DNA from: Pseudochelatococcus lubricantis
Lineage (GTDB): Bacteria; Pseudomonadota; Alphaproteobacteria; Rhizobiales; Beijerinckiaceae
NCBI RefSeq assembly: GCF_042432495.1
Contig: NZ_JBHLXC010000002.1
Location: forward strand, 372,001-436,000
DNA length: 64,000 nucleotides
Direction of reading: 5' to 3'
Shown here: positions 45,289 through 54,042 of the stretch, piece after piece
How positions within the stretch are numbered: the first letter of the stretch is position 1
How the letters are laid out: each line of letters opens with the position of its first letter
Position numbers and translations under genes: made by a program
Notes under the pieces: model-generated
Seen by the model: only the letters and a program-made list of their open reading frames with translations
What the model was told of the DNA's origin: nothing
Databases searched by the model: none

Positions 45289-46390
45289 CGACGTGAATCC
45301 GGGCCCTCGGCTCACGGTCCGCCCCGGTATAGAGCGGGCTCGCCAGATAAAGCTGCAGTGCGAAGCGCGTCAGCACGCCGATGGCGGCCGCGATGGGTAC
45401 CGCGAGCAGCAGGCCGACGAAACCGAACAGCGAGCCGAAGGCCACCAGCGCGAACATCAGCCAGACCGGATGCAGCCCCACCGCATCCCCCACGAGCTTG
45501 GGCGACAGGATGTTGCCTTCCACGAACTGCCCGAACAGGAAGATGCCGACGGTGACGGCGATCATCGTCCAGTCCGGCCAGAACTGCACCAGCGCCACGC
45601 CCACCGACAGCACGAAACCGGTGAACGAGCCCACGTACGGAATGAAGGTGAGCGCGCCGCTGACGAGGCCGATCAGCAGGCCGAAGTTCAGGCCGACCGA
45701 CGTCAGCGCGATGGCGTAGAACGAGCCGAGGATGAAGCACACCAGCGCCTGTCCCCGGATGAAGCCGGCGATGGCGCCGTTCATGTCCTGCGCCAGCGTC
45801 CTGATGGTGTCGGCGTGGCGGCGCGGCAGCCAGCTATCGATCGTTTCGACCATCCGCCCCCAGTCCACCAGCAGGTAGAAGGCGACGACGGGCGTCACCA
45901 CCAGCAGGGCGAGCACACTGATCACCGCCTGCCCGCCCGACCAGAGGGAGGTCGCGAACGTGCCGAGCCACCGCGCCGCCTGCCCCACGATATCCGTGAG
46001 CGAACGCTCCACGGTGGCCAACGCCTCCGGCCCGCCGAGATGTTCGATCAGCGGGCCGCCGTATTCCGTCGCCCACTGTTGCAGGTTCCTGGCGTTCGCC
46101 GGCAGGTTTTCGAGCAGCACCCCGAGCTGGTTGACCACCACCGGCAGCAGCAGCACCAGCGTGAGAATGAAGGCCAGCACGAACAACAGCAGAATCAGCA
46201 GCGATGCCGTGAGGCGCCCCATGCCGATCCGCTCAAGCCGCGTCGCCACCGGGTCGAGAATGTAGGCGAGCGCCAGCCCCGCGACGAACGGCAGCAGGAT
46301 GCCCCGCAGCAGGTAAACCCCGACAAGCAACGCCGCCAGCGCCACGATCCAGAAGCGCATCTGACGCTCGACAGGAGAGAAATCACTCAT
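45281..46390 (-). CDS. AI-2E family (PerM/YdiK-like) transporter
   Basis: A 369-residue polytopic membrane protein with about seven to eight hydrophobic segments: two near residues 12-45, one about 58-85, a long amphipathic region about 90-140, then the conserved block with VVTPVVAFYLLVDW, GFIRGQALVC, GLISGLISG-like LLIGLVSGALTFIPYVG, and GNILSPKLVGDAVGLHPVW. These are hallmarks of the AI-2E/PerM family. Substrates are known for few members; here none can be named. The ATG at 46390 begins MSDFSPVERQMRFW. It is the first gene of a unit with hdaA. Confidence 0.9.
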   Translation of the reverse strand: MSDFSPVERQMRFWIVALAALLVGVYLLRGILLPFVAGLALAYILDPVATRLERIGMGRLTASLLILLLFVLAFILTLVLLLPVVVNQLGVLLENLPANARNLQQWATEYGGPLIEHLGGPEALATVERSLTDIVGQAARWLGTFATSLWSGGQAVISVLALLVVTPVVAFYLLVDWGRMVETIDSWLPRRHADTIRTLAQDMNGAIAGFIRGQALVCFILGSFYAIALTSVGLNFGLLIGLVSGALTFIPYVGSFTGFVLSVGVALVQFWPDWTMIAVTVGIFLFGQFVEGNILSPKLVGDAVGLHPVWLMFALVAFGSLFGFVGLLLAVPIAAAIGVLTRFALQLYLASPLYTGADREPRARIHVDV

Positions 46391-46481
46391 CCGCCAGTCC
46401 ATTTTCTGCCAGCCCCCGGTTTGGGCGCAACCGCCTTTCCGCGCAGGATACCGCGCATGCGCTCCATCTAACACCGATTAT

Positions 46482-47027
46482 TCATTCGGCCATATGACGA
46501 AGCCACAGCGTGAGATAGGCGCCCGCGGAAAGCAGCGTCAAGCCGACGACCGAAGCCATGCCCGCGTTGAACAGCCACGGCGCGGCGACCGCCGGCCCGG
46601 CGCCGGCGAGGCCGAGGCTCCCCAGCGTCAACGCGGCGAAGCCGATCTGCGCCGCCGTGTTCAGCTTGCTGACGAGGAGCGGGCGGATCGCCACGGGCCG
46701 CGTCATCAGCCATGAGATGGCAATGGCCATCAGGATCAGCACATCGCGCGAGACGACGAGGATCGCCAGCCAGCCCGGCAGCACGCCGACGACGGAGAGC
46801 GCCACGTAAATCGACACCAGCAGCGCCTTGTCGGCGAAGGCGTCGAGATAGGCGCCCAGTTCGCTGCGCATGTCGAAGCGGCGTGCGATATAGCCGTCCA
46901 CCCCGTCGGAGAGGCCCGCCACGACGAACATTACGAAGGCGGCAAGCCACGCCTGCGCGCCGATCGACGCCACGATGACTGGCACCAGCAACAGCCGCAG
47001 GATCGTGATCAGGTTGGGGATCGTCAT
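46482..47027 (-). CDS. CDP-alcohol phosphatidyltransferase, probably PgsA-like
   Basis: A 181-residue membrane enzyme with about five helices. The complete CDP-alcohol motif is seen: DGYIAR, eight residues, G, three, D, three, D (about residues 43-66). It starts MTIPNLITILRLLLVPV, typical of phosphatidylglycerophosphate synthase and cardiolipin synthase relatives, so it transfers a phosphatidyl group from CDP-diacylglycerol to glycerol-3-phosphate or a similar alcohol. Exact substrate is inferred. It lies upstream of the permease gene with a 91-bp gap and is divergent from purM. Confidence 0.88.
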   Translation of the reverse strand: MTIPNLITILRLLLVPVIVASIGAQAWLAAFVMFVVAGLSDGVDGYIARRFDMRSELGAYLDAFADKALLVSIYVALSVVGVLPGWLAILVVSRDVLILMAIAISWLMTRPVAIRPLLVSKLNTAAQIGFAALTLGSLGLAGAGPAVAAPWLFNAGMASVVGLTLLSAGAYLTLWLRHMAE

Positions 47028-47192
47028 GGAACCGCGTTCATCCTCCGGCGCCCGGTCGGCGTGGGGTCCGCAGGCCGCGGGAGGCTCGCCGTTCTGCGCA
47101 TTTTTTCCAGCTATACCAAATCCCGCCCGCCCGACAAGCCACGGCGCGGCGGCGGCGAAAAGGCTTCCTCGCCATCCGTGGCGGCCTGTCTA

Positions 47193-47198
47193 TATAAT
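47193..47198 (+). promoter_or_regulatory. Possible -10 element of purM-purN
   Basis: A perfect TATAAT lies 128 bp before the purM start, in the 298-bp gap divergent from the phosphatidyltransferase gene. No good -35 is found 16-18 bp upstream. The rest of the gap shows nothing recognisable. Confidence 0.3.
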
Positions 47199-47325
47199 GA
47201 CTGGCGCGGCGGGCGCGGTTCACCGAAAAATCGGTATTCCGCGGCCGCGCGTCCGCCTTCGCACTTGCCTTCGGGCGTCCGCCGTCGTAGGTGCCAGATG
47301 GAATTGTTCACAGGAACCGCAAGCG

Positions 47326-48411
47326 ATGTCGCAAAACGGACATGACGGATCGATCAGGAACGGGCTGACCTATGCCGAGGCCGGGGTCGACATCGACGCC
47401 GGCAACGCCATGGTGGAAGCGATCAAGCCGCTCGTGCGCGCGACCCGCCGCCCCGGCGCGGATGGCACGATCGGCGGCTTCGGCGGCCTGTTCGACCTCA
47501 AGGCCGCCGGCTACGTCGATCCGATTCTGGTCGCAGCGAACGACGGCGTGGGCACCAAAGTCAAGATCGCCATCGAGACGGGCCATCACGAGACGATCGG
47601 CATCGACCTCGTCGCGATGTGCGTCAACGATCTCGTGGTGCAGGGCGCCGAACCGCTGTTCTTCCTCGACTATTATGCCACCGGCAAGCTCGACCCGCGC
47701 GAGGGCGCGCTCGTCGTGCAGGGCATCGTCGACGGCTGCCGGCAGGCGGGCTGCGCGCTGCTCGGCGGCGAGACGGCGGAAATGCCCGGCCTCTATGGCA
47801 ACGGCGACTACGACCTCGCCGGCTTTGCCGTGGGCGCGGCGGAGCGCGGCCGGCTGCTGCCGCGCGCGGACATCCGGCCAGGCGACGCCCTTCTCGGCCT
47901 GCCGTCGTCCGGCGTTCATTCCAACGGCTTCTCGCTCGTGCGCAAGATCGTTGCCGCCGCAGGGCTGGACTGGAACGCTACCGCCCCCTTCGCCCCCGAA
48001 AAGCGTCTCGGGATCGCGCTGCTGGAGCCGACGCGCATCTACGTGCGCCAGCTGCTCGGCGCCCTTCGGCGCACGGACGCCATCAAGGGCCTCGCCCACA
48101 TCACCGGCGGAGGCTTCATCGACAATATTCCGCGCGTGCTCCCCGAGGGCACCGCGGCGCGTCTCGACCTCGCTGCCATCCTGCCGCTGCCGGTGTTCGG
48201 CTGGCTCGCGCGCGTCGGCGGCGTGGACGCAGGGGAGATGCTGCGCACCTTCAACTGCGGCATAGGCATGGTCGTCGTCGTGGAGGCCGGACAGGTCGAG
48301 ACCGTGACGGACGCGCTGATCGCGGAAGGCGAAACACCGGTGCTGATCGGCGACGTCATCGCGGCGGGCGACGGTCCGCGCGTCGTCACCACCGGCGAGT
48401 TGCGGCTGTGA
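47326..48411 (+). CDS. purM: Phosphoribosylformylglycinamidine cyclo-ligase
   Basis: A 361-residue AIR synthetase, fifth step of purine synthesis, closing the imidazole ring with ATP. Visible are GGFGGLFDL near the N-terminus, the nucleotide-binding DGVGTKVKIAI, MCVNDLVVQGAEPLFFLDY, GGETAEMPGLY and HITGGGFIDNIPRVLP. The ATG at 47326 has AGGAA nine bases upstream; a longer open frame ahead of it is not conserved. purN overlaps its stop region, so the two form an operon. Confidence 0.97.
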   Translation: MSQNGHDGSIRNGLTYAEAGVDIDAGNAMVEAIKPLVRATRRPGADGTIGGFGGLFDLKAAGYVDPILVAANDGVGTKVKIAIETGHHETIGIDLVAMCVNDLVVQGAEPLFFLDYYATGKLDPREGALVVQGIVDGCRQAGCALLGGETAEMPGLYGNGDYDLAGFAVGAAERGRLLPRADIRPGDALLGLPSSGVHSNGFSLVRKIVAAAGLDWNATAPFAPEKRLGIALLEPTRIYVRQLLGALRRTDAIKGLAHITGGGFIDNIPRVLPEGTAARLDLAAILPLPVFGWLARVGGVDAGEMLRTFNCGIGMVVVVEAGQVETVTDALIAEGETPVLIGDVIAAGDGPRVVTTGELRL

Positions 48412-48416
48412 CCGGA

Positions 48417-49100
48417 ATGACGGCGGGCGGAAAACGGCGGCGCACGGCGGTGCTGATTTCCGGGCGCGGTTCCAACATGGCCGCGTTGCTGGCGGCGGCC
48501 GCTGCCACCGACTTTCCCGCCGAGATCGTCCTCGTCGCCGCCAACCGGCCGGAGGCGGCGGGCCTCGCCACTGCCCGCGATGCCGGAATCGCCACGGAAA
48601 GCATCGATCACAAGCCTTTCGGCCGCGACCGTGAGGCATTCGAGCGCGCGCTCGACGCGCGGCTCAATGCACACGGCATCGAACTCATCTGCCTCGCCGG
48701 CTTCATGCGCATTCTCACGCCGTGGTTCGTGCAGCGGTGGCTCGGGCGGCTCATCAACATCCACCCCTCGCTGCTGCCTTCCTTCCCGGGCACGCAGACC
48801 CACGAGCGCGCTCTGGCGGCGGGCGTCAGGCTGCACGGCTGCACGGTGCATTTCGTCGAGCCCGAAGTCGACGCCGGCCCGATCATTGCGCAGACCGCCG
48901 TGCCCGTCCTGCCCGGCGATACGCCGGACATCCTGTCGGCGCGCGTGCTGGCGCAGGAGCACCTGCTCTATCCGCACGCCCTCGCCCTCGTCGCAGGCGG
49001 CGCGGTGCGCTTCGTGCCCGGCGCCCCGTCGGGTCGGGTGGAGACGGACCCCACCGCCGACAGAACTCCTCCCACACTCTCGCTCAGCGTTCCCGCCTGA
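48417..49100 (+). CDS. purN: Phosphoribosylglycinamide formyltransferase
   Basis: A 227-residue folate-dependent GAR transformylase, third step of purine synthesis. It has the phosphate-binding ISGRGSNMAAL, the catalytic INIHPSLLPSFPG (Asn and His) and the aspartate of VDAGPIIAQ. The ATG at 48417 lies six bases after the purM stop; an alternative GTG at 48408 overlaps that stop as GTGA. The last 25 residues (after FVPGAP) are a non-conserved tail. It converges on the lipoprotein gene, 69 bp away. Confidence 0.95.
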   Translation: MTAGGKRRRTAVLISGRGSNMAALLAAAAATDFPAEIVLVAANRPEAAGLATARDAGIATESIDHKPFGRDREAFERALDARLNAHGIELICLAGFMRILTPWFVQRWLGRLINIHPSLLPSFPGTQTHERALAAGVRLHGCTVHFVEPEVDAGPIIAQTAVPVLPGDTPDILSARVLAQEHLLYPHALALVAGGAVRFVPGAPSGRVETDPTADRTPPTLSLSVPA

Positions 49101-49169
49101 TCGAAAAATGCCCGCCGGCCCGGCCGCCGGGAAGCGGGGAAGGACATCGCCCTCCCCGCATGCGGTTCG

Positions 49170-50429
49170 TCAGCGCAGCTCGCGCGGTGCGGCGCTGACG
49201 GTGACGGCCGCGTTCTGGCGCACTTCCAGCACCGCAAGCGCGCGGTCGTTGGTGCCGTTCGCGTTGAAGCGGAACACGCCGTCCGCGCCGGCAAAGCCCG
49301 CGCGGTTCGTCAGCACGGTGGTGGAGAAGCGCTGCGATCCCTGCGTGCGCACCAGCGCCGCCGCCAGCGAGACCGCGTCGTACGCCAGGCTCGCGATGCG
49401 CGCCGGCTCCGCGCCGAACTTCGCGCGATAGCGCTGGGAGAAGGCGTTGAAACCGGCCGAATCGGGCGCGGCGAACCAGCCGCCCTGCAGGCCGGGCGCC
49501 GCCAGTGCGCGCGGATCGTTCCACAGCGAGGTGCCGAGCAGCTTCACCCGCCCCGTATCGACGCCCGCCGTGCGCAGGTACTGCGCCGCGCTCGGCAGAG
49601 TATCGGCGTTGTCGGGCAGGAACAGCGCATCGATCTGGCCGGCGTGCGCCGCGATGCGCTGCACGGCCTGCTGCAGGTTGGAGCGGTCGGCGGCGTAGGT
49701 TTCGATGGCGACGACGCGCCCGCCCGTGGATGCGACGGTCGTCTGGAACGCCGCCTGCACCACCTTGCCGTAGGCGTTGTCGGGGACGAGCGCGGCAAAG
49801 GACTTGCGGCCGCGCTGGGAAGCGAAGCGGATGATGCGGTCGACCTCCGTCTCCGGCAAGAAGCTCAGCAGGTAGACGCCGGGCTGGGCGACGGAGCTGT
49901 CGGTGGAAAACGAGATGACCGGACGATTGTGCGGACGCGCCACCGCCCCCGCCGCGCGGGTAGAGGCCGAGAACAGCGGCCCGAGCACGAGTTCCGCGCC
50001 CTGATCGATCGCTGCCCGCGTCGCATCGCGCGCGCCGGCCTCGGTGCCCCGATCGTCTCGCACGAGAAGCTGGATGTCGGGCTCGTTGAACTCGCTGATC
50101 GCCAGTTCCGCCGCGTTGCGAAGCGACTGCGCCGTGGCGCCGGCGCCACCCTGCGCCGAGAGCGGCAACACGAGGGCCACCTTCACCGAACCCGTGCCGA
50201 TGGTGCTCGCCGGCGCAGCCTCGGTGCCGCCGCCGCCTTCCGATCCGCCAAGACCGAAGAACCCGCCCGAGCCGGAACAGCCGGCAAGGAACAGGCTGGC
50301 GAGCACGGCAGCCGCGAGGCCCCTGAAACCTGCGGCGCGCATCCCCGACGCGGGGGCGGAACTCTGCGGCCCTGAAGCACCCGGTCTTGAGACGCTGGAT
50401 GGCAGGTTGCGGTTGACGGCACGGAACAC
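49170..50429 (-). CDS. Penicillin-binding-protein activator, LpoA-like lipoprotein
   Basis: A protein of about 419 residues with a periplasmic-binding-protein fold. A lipobox LFLAGC preceded by a hydrophobic helix marks it as a lipoprotein, followed by a Gly/Ser-rich linker and the Leu/Ile/Val-binding type domain (KVALVLPLSAQGGAGATAQSLRNAAELAI, LVLGPLFSAST, VISFSTDSSVA, LVPDNAYGK). This is the LppC/LpoA family, outer-membrane lipoproteins that activate peptidoglycan synthases. The start is uncertain: GTG at 50429 has AGGGAGA upstream, ATG at 50342 gives a shorter leader, and ATG at 50453 is possible. The neighbours rsmI and yraN are its usual partners in Proteobacteria. Confidence 0.88.
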   Translation of the reverse strand: MFRAVNRNLPSSVSRPGASGPQSSAPASGMRAAGFRGLAAAVLASLFLAGCSGSGGFFGLGGSEGGGGTEAAPASTIGTGSVKVALVLPLSAQGGAGATAQSLRNAAELAISEFNEPDIQLLVRDDRGTEAGARDATRAAIDQGAELVLGPLFSASTRAAGAVARPHNRPVISFSTDSSVAQPGVYLLSFLPETEVDRIIRFASQRGRKSFAALVPDNAYGKVVQAAFQTTVASTGGRVVAIETYAADRSNLQQAVQRIAAHAGQIDALFLPDNADTLPSAAQYLRTAGVDTGRVKLLGTSLWNDPRALAAPGLQGGWFAAPDSAGFNAFSQRYRAKFGAEPARIASLAYDAVSLAAALVRTQGSQRFSTTVLTNRAGFAGADGVFRFNANGTNDRALAVLEVRQNAAVTVSAAPRELR

Positions 50430-50814
50430 GGCACTCTCCCTGGCTCGTGGCATGGCAGGCTCATACAGGACGGCAGGTCTGCAAGACAGCGGGGTTTGCA
50501 GGAACCCGGCACGTTCGGACGCTTGGCGACGAACACGCCGGCGGCGCGGCCGATCGTAGCGACCGGACAGACCGCTGCCGATACTACCGGCTTGAAGCTA
50601 TTTCGCAATCAAAGGTTAACACCTCTTTACGTCGCTTCCAAAACGTCGCCGCATCCTTCCGGGCGTTGTCCGGGGGGCCGCGGGCTGTTATCCCCATTTA
50701 TCGACGGCCCGCCCCTGTGTCATGCTGCCGGCGCGGGAACAGAATCACGTTGACGACACCCGGAAAGCCGACGCGGCAGGGAGGCATGGTCGGTGTGAAG
50801 AGGATATGGATGAA
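50430..50814. other. Divergent intergenic region between lpoA-like gene and rsmI
   Basis: A region of 385 bp with no gene I can support. It includes an AT-richer stretch near 50590-50645 with GTTAAC at 50615-50620, which may hold the promoters of both genes, but no hexamer pair is convincing. Confidence 0.4.
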
Positions 50815-51801
50815 ATGAGTGAAGACAAGCGCGCGCCGGTGCGCGACCCCGGCAGCGCCACGCCCCTCCCGCCTCCGCCCGGCGCGGCGCCGGCCGCCGC
50901 CTCCCGCTTCACCGCCTTCGGCCTCGCGGCAGAGGCGGAGCCGATCGCGCCGGGCCTGCACATCGTCGCGACCCCGATCGGCAACCTCAAGGATATCACC
51001 TTCCGCGCGCTCGGGACGCTCGCCGCCGCCGACGCCATCCTTGCCGAGGATACGCGCGTGACCAAGGTGCTGCTCGCCCACTACGGCATCACCACGCCGC
51101 TCATCGCCTATCACGAGCACAACGCGGAGCAGATGCGGCCCAGGGTGCTCGCCCGCCTGGAGGCCGGCGAGGCGCTGGCGCTGGTGTCGGATGCGGGCAC
51201 GCCGCTCGTTTCCGATCCCGGCTACCGGCTGGTCGAGGATGCGCTCGCACACGGCGTCAAGGTCACGTCCAACCCCGGCCCGTCGGCGGTGCTCACGGCG
51301 CTCGTCGTCTCGGGCCTGCCGACGGACCGCTTCTTCTTCGAGGGCTTCCTGCCGACGAAAAGCGGCCCCCGCCGCGCGCGACTCGCCGCGCTAGGCGACA
51401 TTCCGGCGACGCTGGTGCTGTTCGAATCGCCCCGCCGGCTGAGCGAAATGCTGGCCGACGCGGCGGACATCCTCGGCGAGCGGCCCGCCGCCGTGGCCCG
51501 CGAACTGACGAAGCTTTACGAGGAAGTGCGGCGCGACACATTGCCGGCCCTCGCCCGCAGCTACGCGGACGAGACACCGAAGGGCGAGATCGTGGTGCTG
51601 ATCGGCCCGCCGCCCGAGGGCGCGAAGGCACTGTCGCAGGCCGACCTCGACGCGCGCATCGAAACCGCGCTCGCCCGGCACAGCGTCAAGGACGCCGCAG
51701 CCATCGTCTCGGCCGCGACCGGGCAGCCGAAACGAGAGGTCTACGCCCGCGCGCTGCAGCTCGCCGCCGCCCGCGACGAGGGCGGTGAAGGCGCGCCATG
51801 A
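50815..51801 (+). CDS. rsmI: 16S rRNA (cytidine(1402)-2'-O)-methyltransferase
   Basis: A 328-residue SAM-dependent tetrapyrrole-methylase-fold enzyme that methylates the 2'-OH of C1402 in 16S rRNA. After a proline/alanine-rich N-terminus of about 40 residues comes LHIVATPIGNLKDITFRAL, ILAEDTRVTKVLL, the SAM-binding ALVSDAGTPLVSDPGYRLV, PGPSAVLTALVVSGLP and FFFEGFLP. AGAGG lies 11 bases before the ATG at 50815; the ATG at 50806 is too close to it. yraN overlaps its stop by 4 bp. Confidence 0.96.
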   Translation: MSEDKRAPVRDPGSATPLPPPPGAAPAAASRFTAFGLAAEAEPIAPGLHIVATPIGNLKDITFRALGTLAAADAILAEDTRVTKVLLAHYGITTPLIAYHEHNAEQMRPRVLARLEAGEALALVSDAGTPLVSDPGYRLVEDALAHGVKVTSNPGPSAVLTALVVSGLPTDRFFFEGFLPTKSGPRRARLAALGDIPATLVLFESPRRLSEMLADAADILGERPAAVARELTKLYEEVRRDTLPALARSYADETPKGEIVVLIGPPPEGAKALSQADLDARIETALARHSVKDAAAIVSAATGQPKREVYARALQLAAARDEGGEGAP

Positions 51802-52181
51802 ACAAGCCACCGCCGGGCCTGCGGCGGGCCGCGACGCATGACGCCGGCCAGCGGGCCGAAAGCCTCGCCGCCCTGCTGCTCATGCTGAAGGGCTATCGCA
51901 TCCTGGCGCGCCGCTACAGGGCGGCCGGCGGCGAGATCGACATCATCGCCCGGCGCGGCGGCACCGTCGCCTTCGTCGAGGTGAAGGCACGGGCGGCGCT
52001 CGACGACGCCCGTGTCGCGATCACGGGCGGGAAGGAGCGGCGCATCGCCGGCGCCGCCCGCCACTGGCTGACGCGCAACGGCTGGGCGATGCCGCTGACG
52101 CTGCGCTGCGACGCGGTGTTCATCGGCCGCCGCAGCCTGCCCCGCCATGTGGCTGACGTCATGACGCTTTGCCTGGACTGA
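51798..52181 (+). CDS. YraN family (UPF0102) endonuclease-fold protein
   Basis: A 127-residue protein with the restriction-endonuclease-like core GGEIDIIARRGGTVAFVEVKAR (Glu, Asp, Glu-x-Lys) at about residues 44-66. Members are predicted nucleases related to Holliday-junction resolvases; no cellular role is settled. ATG overlaps the rsmI stop (ATGA), so translation is coupled. Genome context next to rsmI and an lpoA-like gene is conserved widely in Proteobacteria. Confidence 0.92.
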   Translation: MNKPPPGLRRAATHDAGQRAESLAALLLMLKGYRILARRYRAAGGEIDIIARRGGTVAFVEVKARAALDDARVAITGGKERRIAGAARHWLTRNGWAMPLTLRCDAVFIGRRSLPRHVADVMTLCLD

Positions 52182-52255
52182 CGTTTTGCGATTGCGGGAC
52201 CAGCCGCGCCGGCGCATAAAAACGGACCGTTGCTGACAACCGGAGTATCGTGGCG

Positions 52256-53218
52256 ATGAGTCTTGTCGTGGCCGTCCAGATGGACCCGATCGAGCGTATC
52301 AACGTGGCTGGCGATTCCACCTTCGCCCTGCTGCTGGAGGCGCAGAAGCGCGGACATGAACTGCTGTACTACACGCCCGATTCCCTGACGCTGCGCGACA
52401 GCCGCGTCACGGCGAAGGTGCGCCCGCTCGCCGTGCGCGACGTCGCCACGCCCGACTACGCGACACTCGGCGAGGTGCGCCGCATCGATCTGGAGGAAGA
52501 GACCGACGTCGTGCTGCTGCGGCAGGATCCGCCCTTCGATCTCGCCTATATCACGTCAACGCACCTGCTCGAACGCATCCACCCGAAAACCTTCGTGGTC
52601 AACGATCCGGCCTCCGTGCGCAACGCGCCGGAGAAGGTTTTCGTGACCGCTTTTCCCGAGTTGATGCCCCCCACCCTGATCACTCGCGACAAGGATGAAA
52701 TCAACGCCTTCCGCGCCGAACACGGGCCTGTCGTCATGAAGCCGCTCTACGGCCACGGCGGCGCCTCGGTGTTCCAGGTGAACGAGCAGGACGGCAATTT
52801 CGGCTCGCTCTTCGACCTGTTCTCCGTCACCTTCCGCGAGCCCTGGGTGGTGCAGAAGTTTCTGCCGCAGGTGAAGCTTGGCGACAAGCGCATCATTCTT
52901 GCCGATGGCGAGTATGCGGGCGCCGTCAACCGCGTGCCGGCCGAAAACGATATACGCTCCAACATGGTAAGGGGCGGCGCGGCCCTCGCCACTGAGCTGA
53001 CGGAGCGCGAGCGCCAGATCTGCGAGACCATCGGCCCGCATCTGCGCGAACGCGGCCTGCTGTTCGTCGGCATCGACGTGATCGACGGCTATCTCACCGA
53101 GATCAACGTCACCTCCCCCACCGGCATCCGCGCCATCAAGCGCAACGGCGGGCCCGACGTCGCCGCCATCATCTGGGACGCCATCGAGCGCCGCCAGAAG
53201 GAAACGGCCGCCAGTTGA
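52256..53218 (+). CDS. gshB: Glutathione synthetase
   Basis: A 320-residue ATP-grasp enzyme joining gamma-glutamylcysteine and glycine. It has VAVQMDPIERINVAGDSTFA at the N-terminus, LLRQDPPFD, VVMKPLYGHGGASVF (ATP loop), VVQKFLPQVKLGDKRIIL and the metal-binding YLTEINVTSPTGIR. The ATG at 52256 is ten bases after CGGAG; a GTG two codons upstream is an alternative. It follows yraN by 74 bp and is convergent with nth. Confidence 0.97.
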   Translation: MSLVVAVQMDPIERINVAGDSTFALLLEAQKRGHELLYYTPDSLTLRDSRVTAKVRPLAVRDVATPDYATLGEVRRIDLEEETDVVLLRQDPPFDLAYITSTHLLERIHPKTFVVNDPASVRNAPEKVFVTAFPELMPPTLITRDKDEINAFRAEHGPVVMKPLYGHGGASVFQVNEQDGNFGSLFDLFSVTFREPWVVQKFLPQVKLGDKRIILADGEYAGAVNRVPAENDIRSNMVRGGAALATELTERERQICETIGPHLRERGLLFVGIDVIDGYLTEINVTSPTGIRAIKRNGGPDVAAIIWDAIERRQKETAAS

Positions 53219-53225
53219 ATCCGGG

Positions 53226-53266
53226 TTCCGTGACCGTGATTCCCGTTTCCGGGACCGCTGTTCCCG
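53226..53266. repeat. Imperfect tandem 20-bp repeat between gshB and nth
   Basis: Copies at 53226-53245 and 53247-53266 agree at 16 of 20 positions (both begin TTCCG and end TTCCCG). They fill most of the 56-bp convergent gap. Confidence 0.55.
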
Positions 53267-53274
53267 GCGAAGAG

Positions 53275-53946
53275 TCAAGCGGTTTTCGGCTCATAGCGAC
53301 ATAAGTCGTTGATAAGGCAGCGCGGGCATTCCGGCTTGCGCGCCTTGCAGACATAGCGGCCGTGCAGGATGAGCCAATGATGCGCGTGGCGGGCGTAGCG
53401 GGCGGGCACGATCCGCTCCAGCCCGAGTTCAACCGCAAGCGGCGTCGCGCCGATAGCGAGCGGAATGCGGTTCGAGACGCGGAACAGGTGCGTGTCCACG
53501 GCTATCGTCGGCTGGCCAAAGGCGATGTTGAGCACGACGTTTGCCGTCTTGCGGCCCACGCCCGGCAGTTTTTCCAGCTCCTCGCGCGTGCGCGGCACGG
53601 TGGAATGGTACTGCTCGACCAGCATCCGCGAGAGCGCGATGACATTCTTCGCCTTGTTGCGGTACAGGCCGATCGTTTTGATATAGTCGCGCAGCCTTTC
53701 CTCGCCGAGCGCCGCCATCTTCTCGGGTGTGTCCGCAACCGCGAACAGCGCGCGCGTCGCCTTGTTGACGCCCACGTCCGTTGCCTGCGCTGAAAGCGCC
53801 ACCGCCACCAGCAGCGTGAAGGGATTCGTGTATTCGAGTTCGCCCTTCGGCTCCGGGTTGGCCGCCTCGAAGCGGCGGAAAATCTCCTCCACAGTGGCGG
53901 GATCGACGGGGCTGGCGGCGGATGACGGTACGGCGCTGCTGGTCAC
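53275..53946 (-). CDS. nth: Endonuclease III
   Basis: A 223-residue base-excision repair glycosylase/AP lyase for oxidised pyrimidines. The helix-hairpin-helix LPGVGRKTANVVL holds the catalytic lysine, and IAVDTHLFRVSNR the catalytic aspartate. The C-terminal CKARKPECPRCLINDLC has the Cys-x6-Cys-x2-Cys-x5-Cys spacing of the 4Fe-4S cluster. No ATG precedes the conserved part in a sensible place; GTG at 53946 gives the family length. The longer open frame above it runs antisense to the DUF2244 gene and is rejected. Confidence 0.95.
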   Translation of the reverse strand: MTSSAVPSSAASPVDPATVEEIFRRFEAANPEPKGELEYTNPFTLLVAVALSAQATDVGVNKATRALFAVADTPEKMAALGEERLRDYIKTIGLYRNKAKNVIALSRMLVEQYHSTVPRTREELEKLPGVGRKTANVVLNIAFGQPTIAVDTHLFRVSNRIPLAIGATPLAVELGLERIVPARYARHAHHWLILHGRYVCKARKPECPRCLINDLCRYEPKTA

Positions 53947-53982
53947 GGCTTTTATGATTCGCTCCGGATGATTTTCGGGTAT

Positions 53983-54014
53983 AAAGTTACTTGCAGAAAA
54001 AGTTACTCGTAGAA
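53983..54014. repeat. Tandem 16-bp repeat in the nth/DUF2244 divergent promoter region
   Basis: AAAGTTACTTGCAGAA (53983-53998) is followed directly by AAAGTTACTCGTAGAA (53999-54014), with two differences. A possible -10 TATAAA (53980-53985) for the DUF2244 gene overlaps the first copy. Confidence 0.7.
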
Positions 54015-54042
54015 AATGTGACGCCCCCAAGGCCCCGGCCGA

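Noticed and set aside
49134..49159. GC-rich hairpin between purN and the lpoA-like gene
   Set aside because: Stem GCGGGGA/TCCCCGC is real but has no T tract on either strand, so a terminator is not supported.
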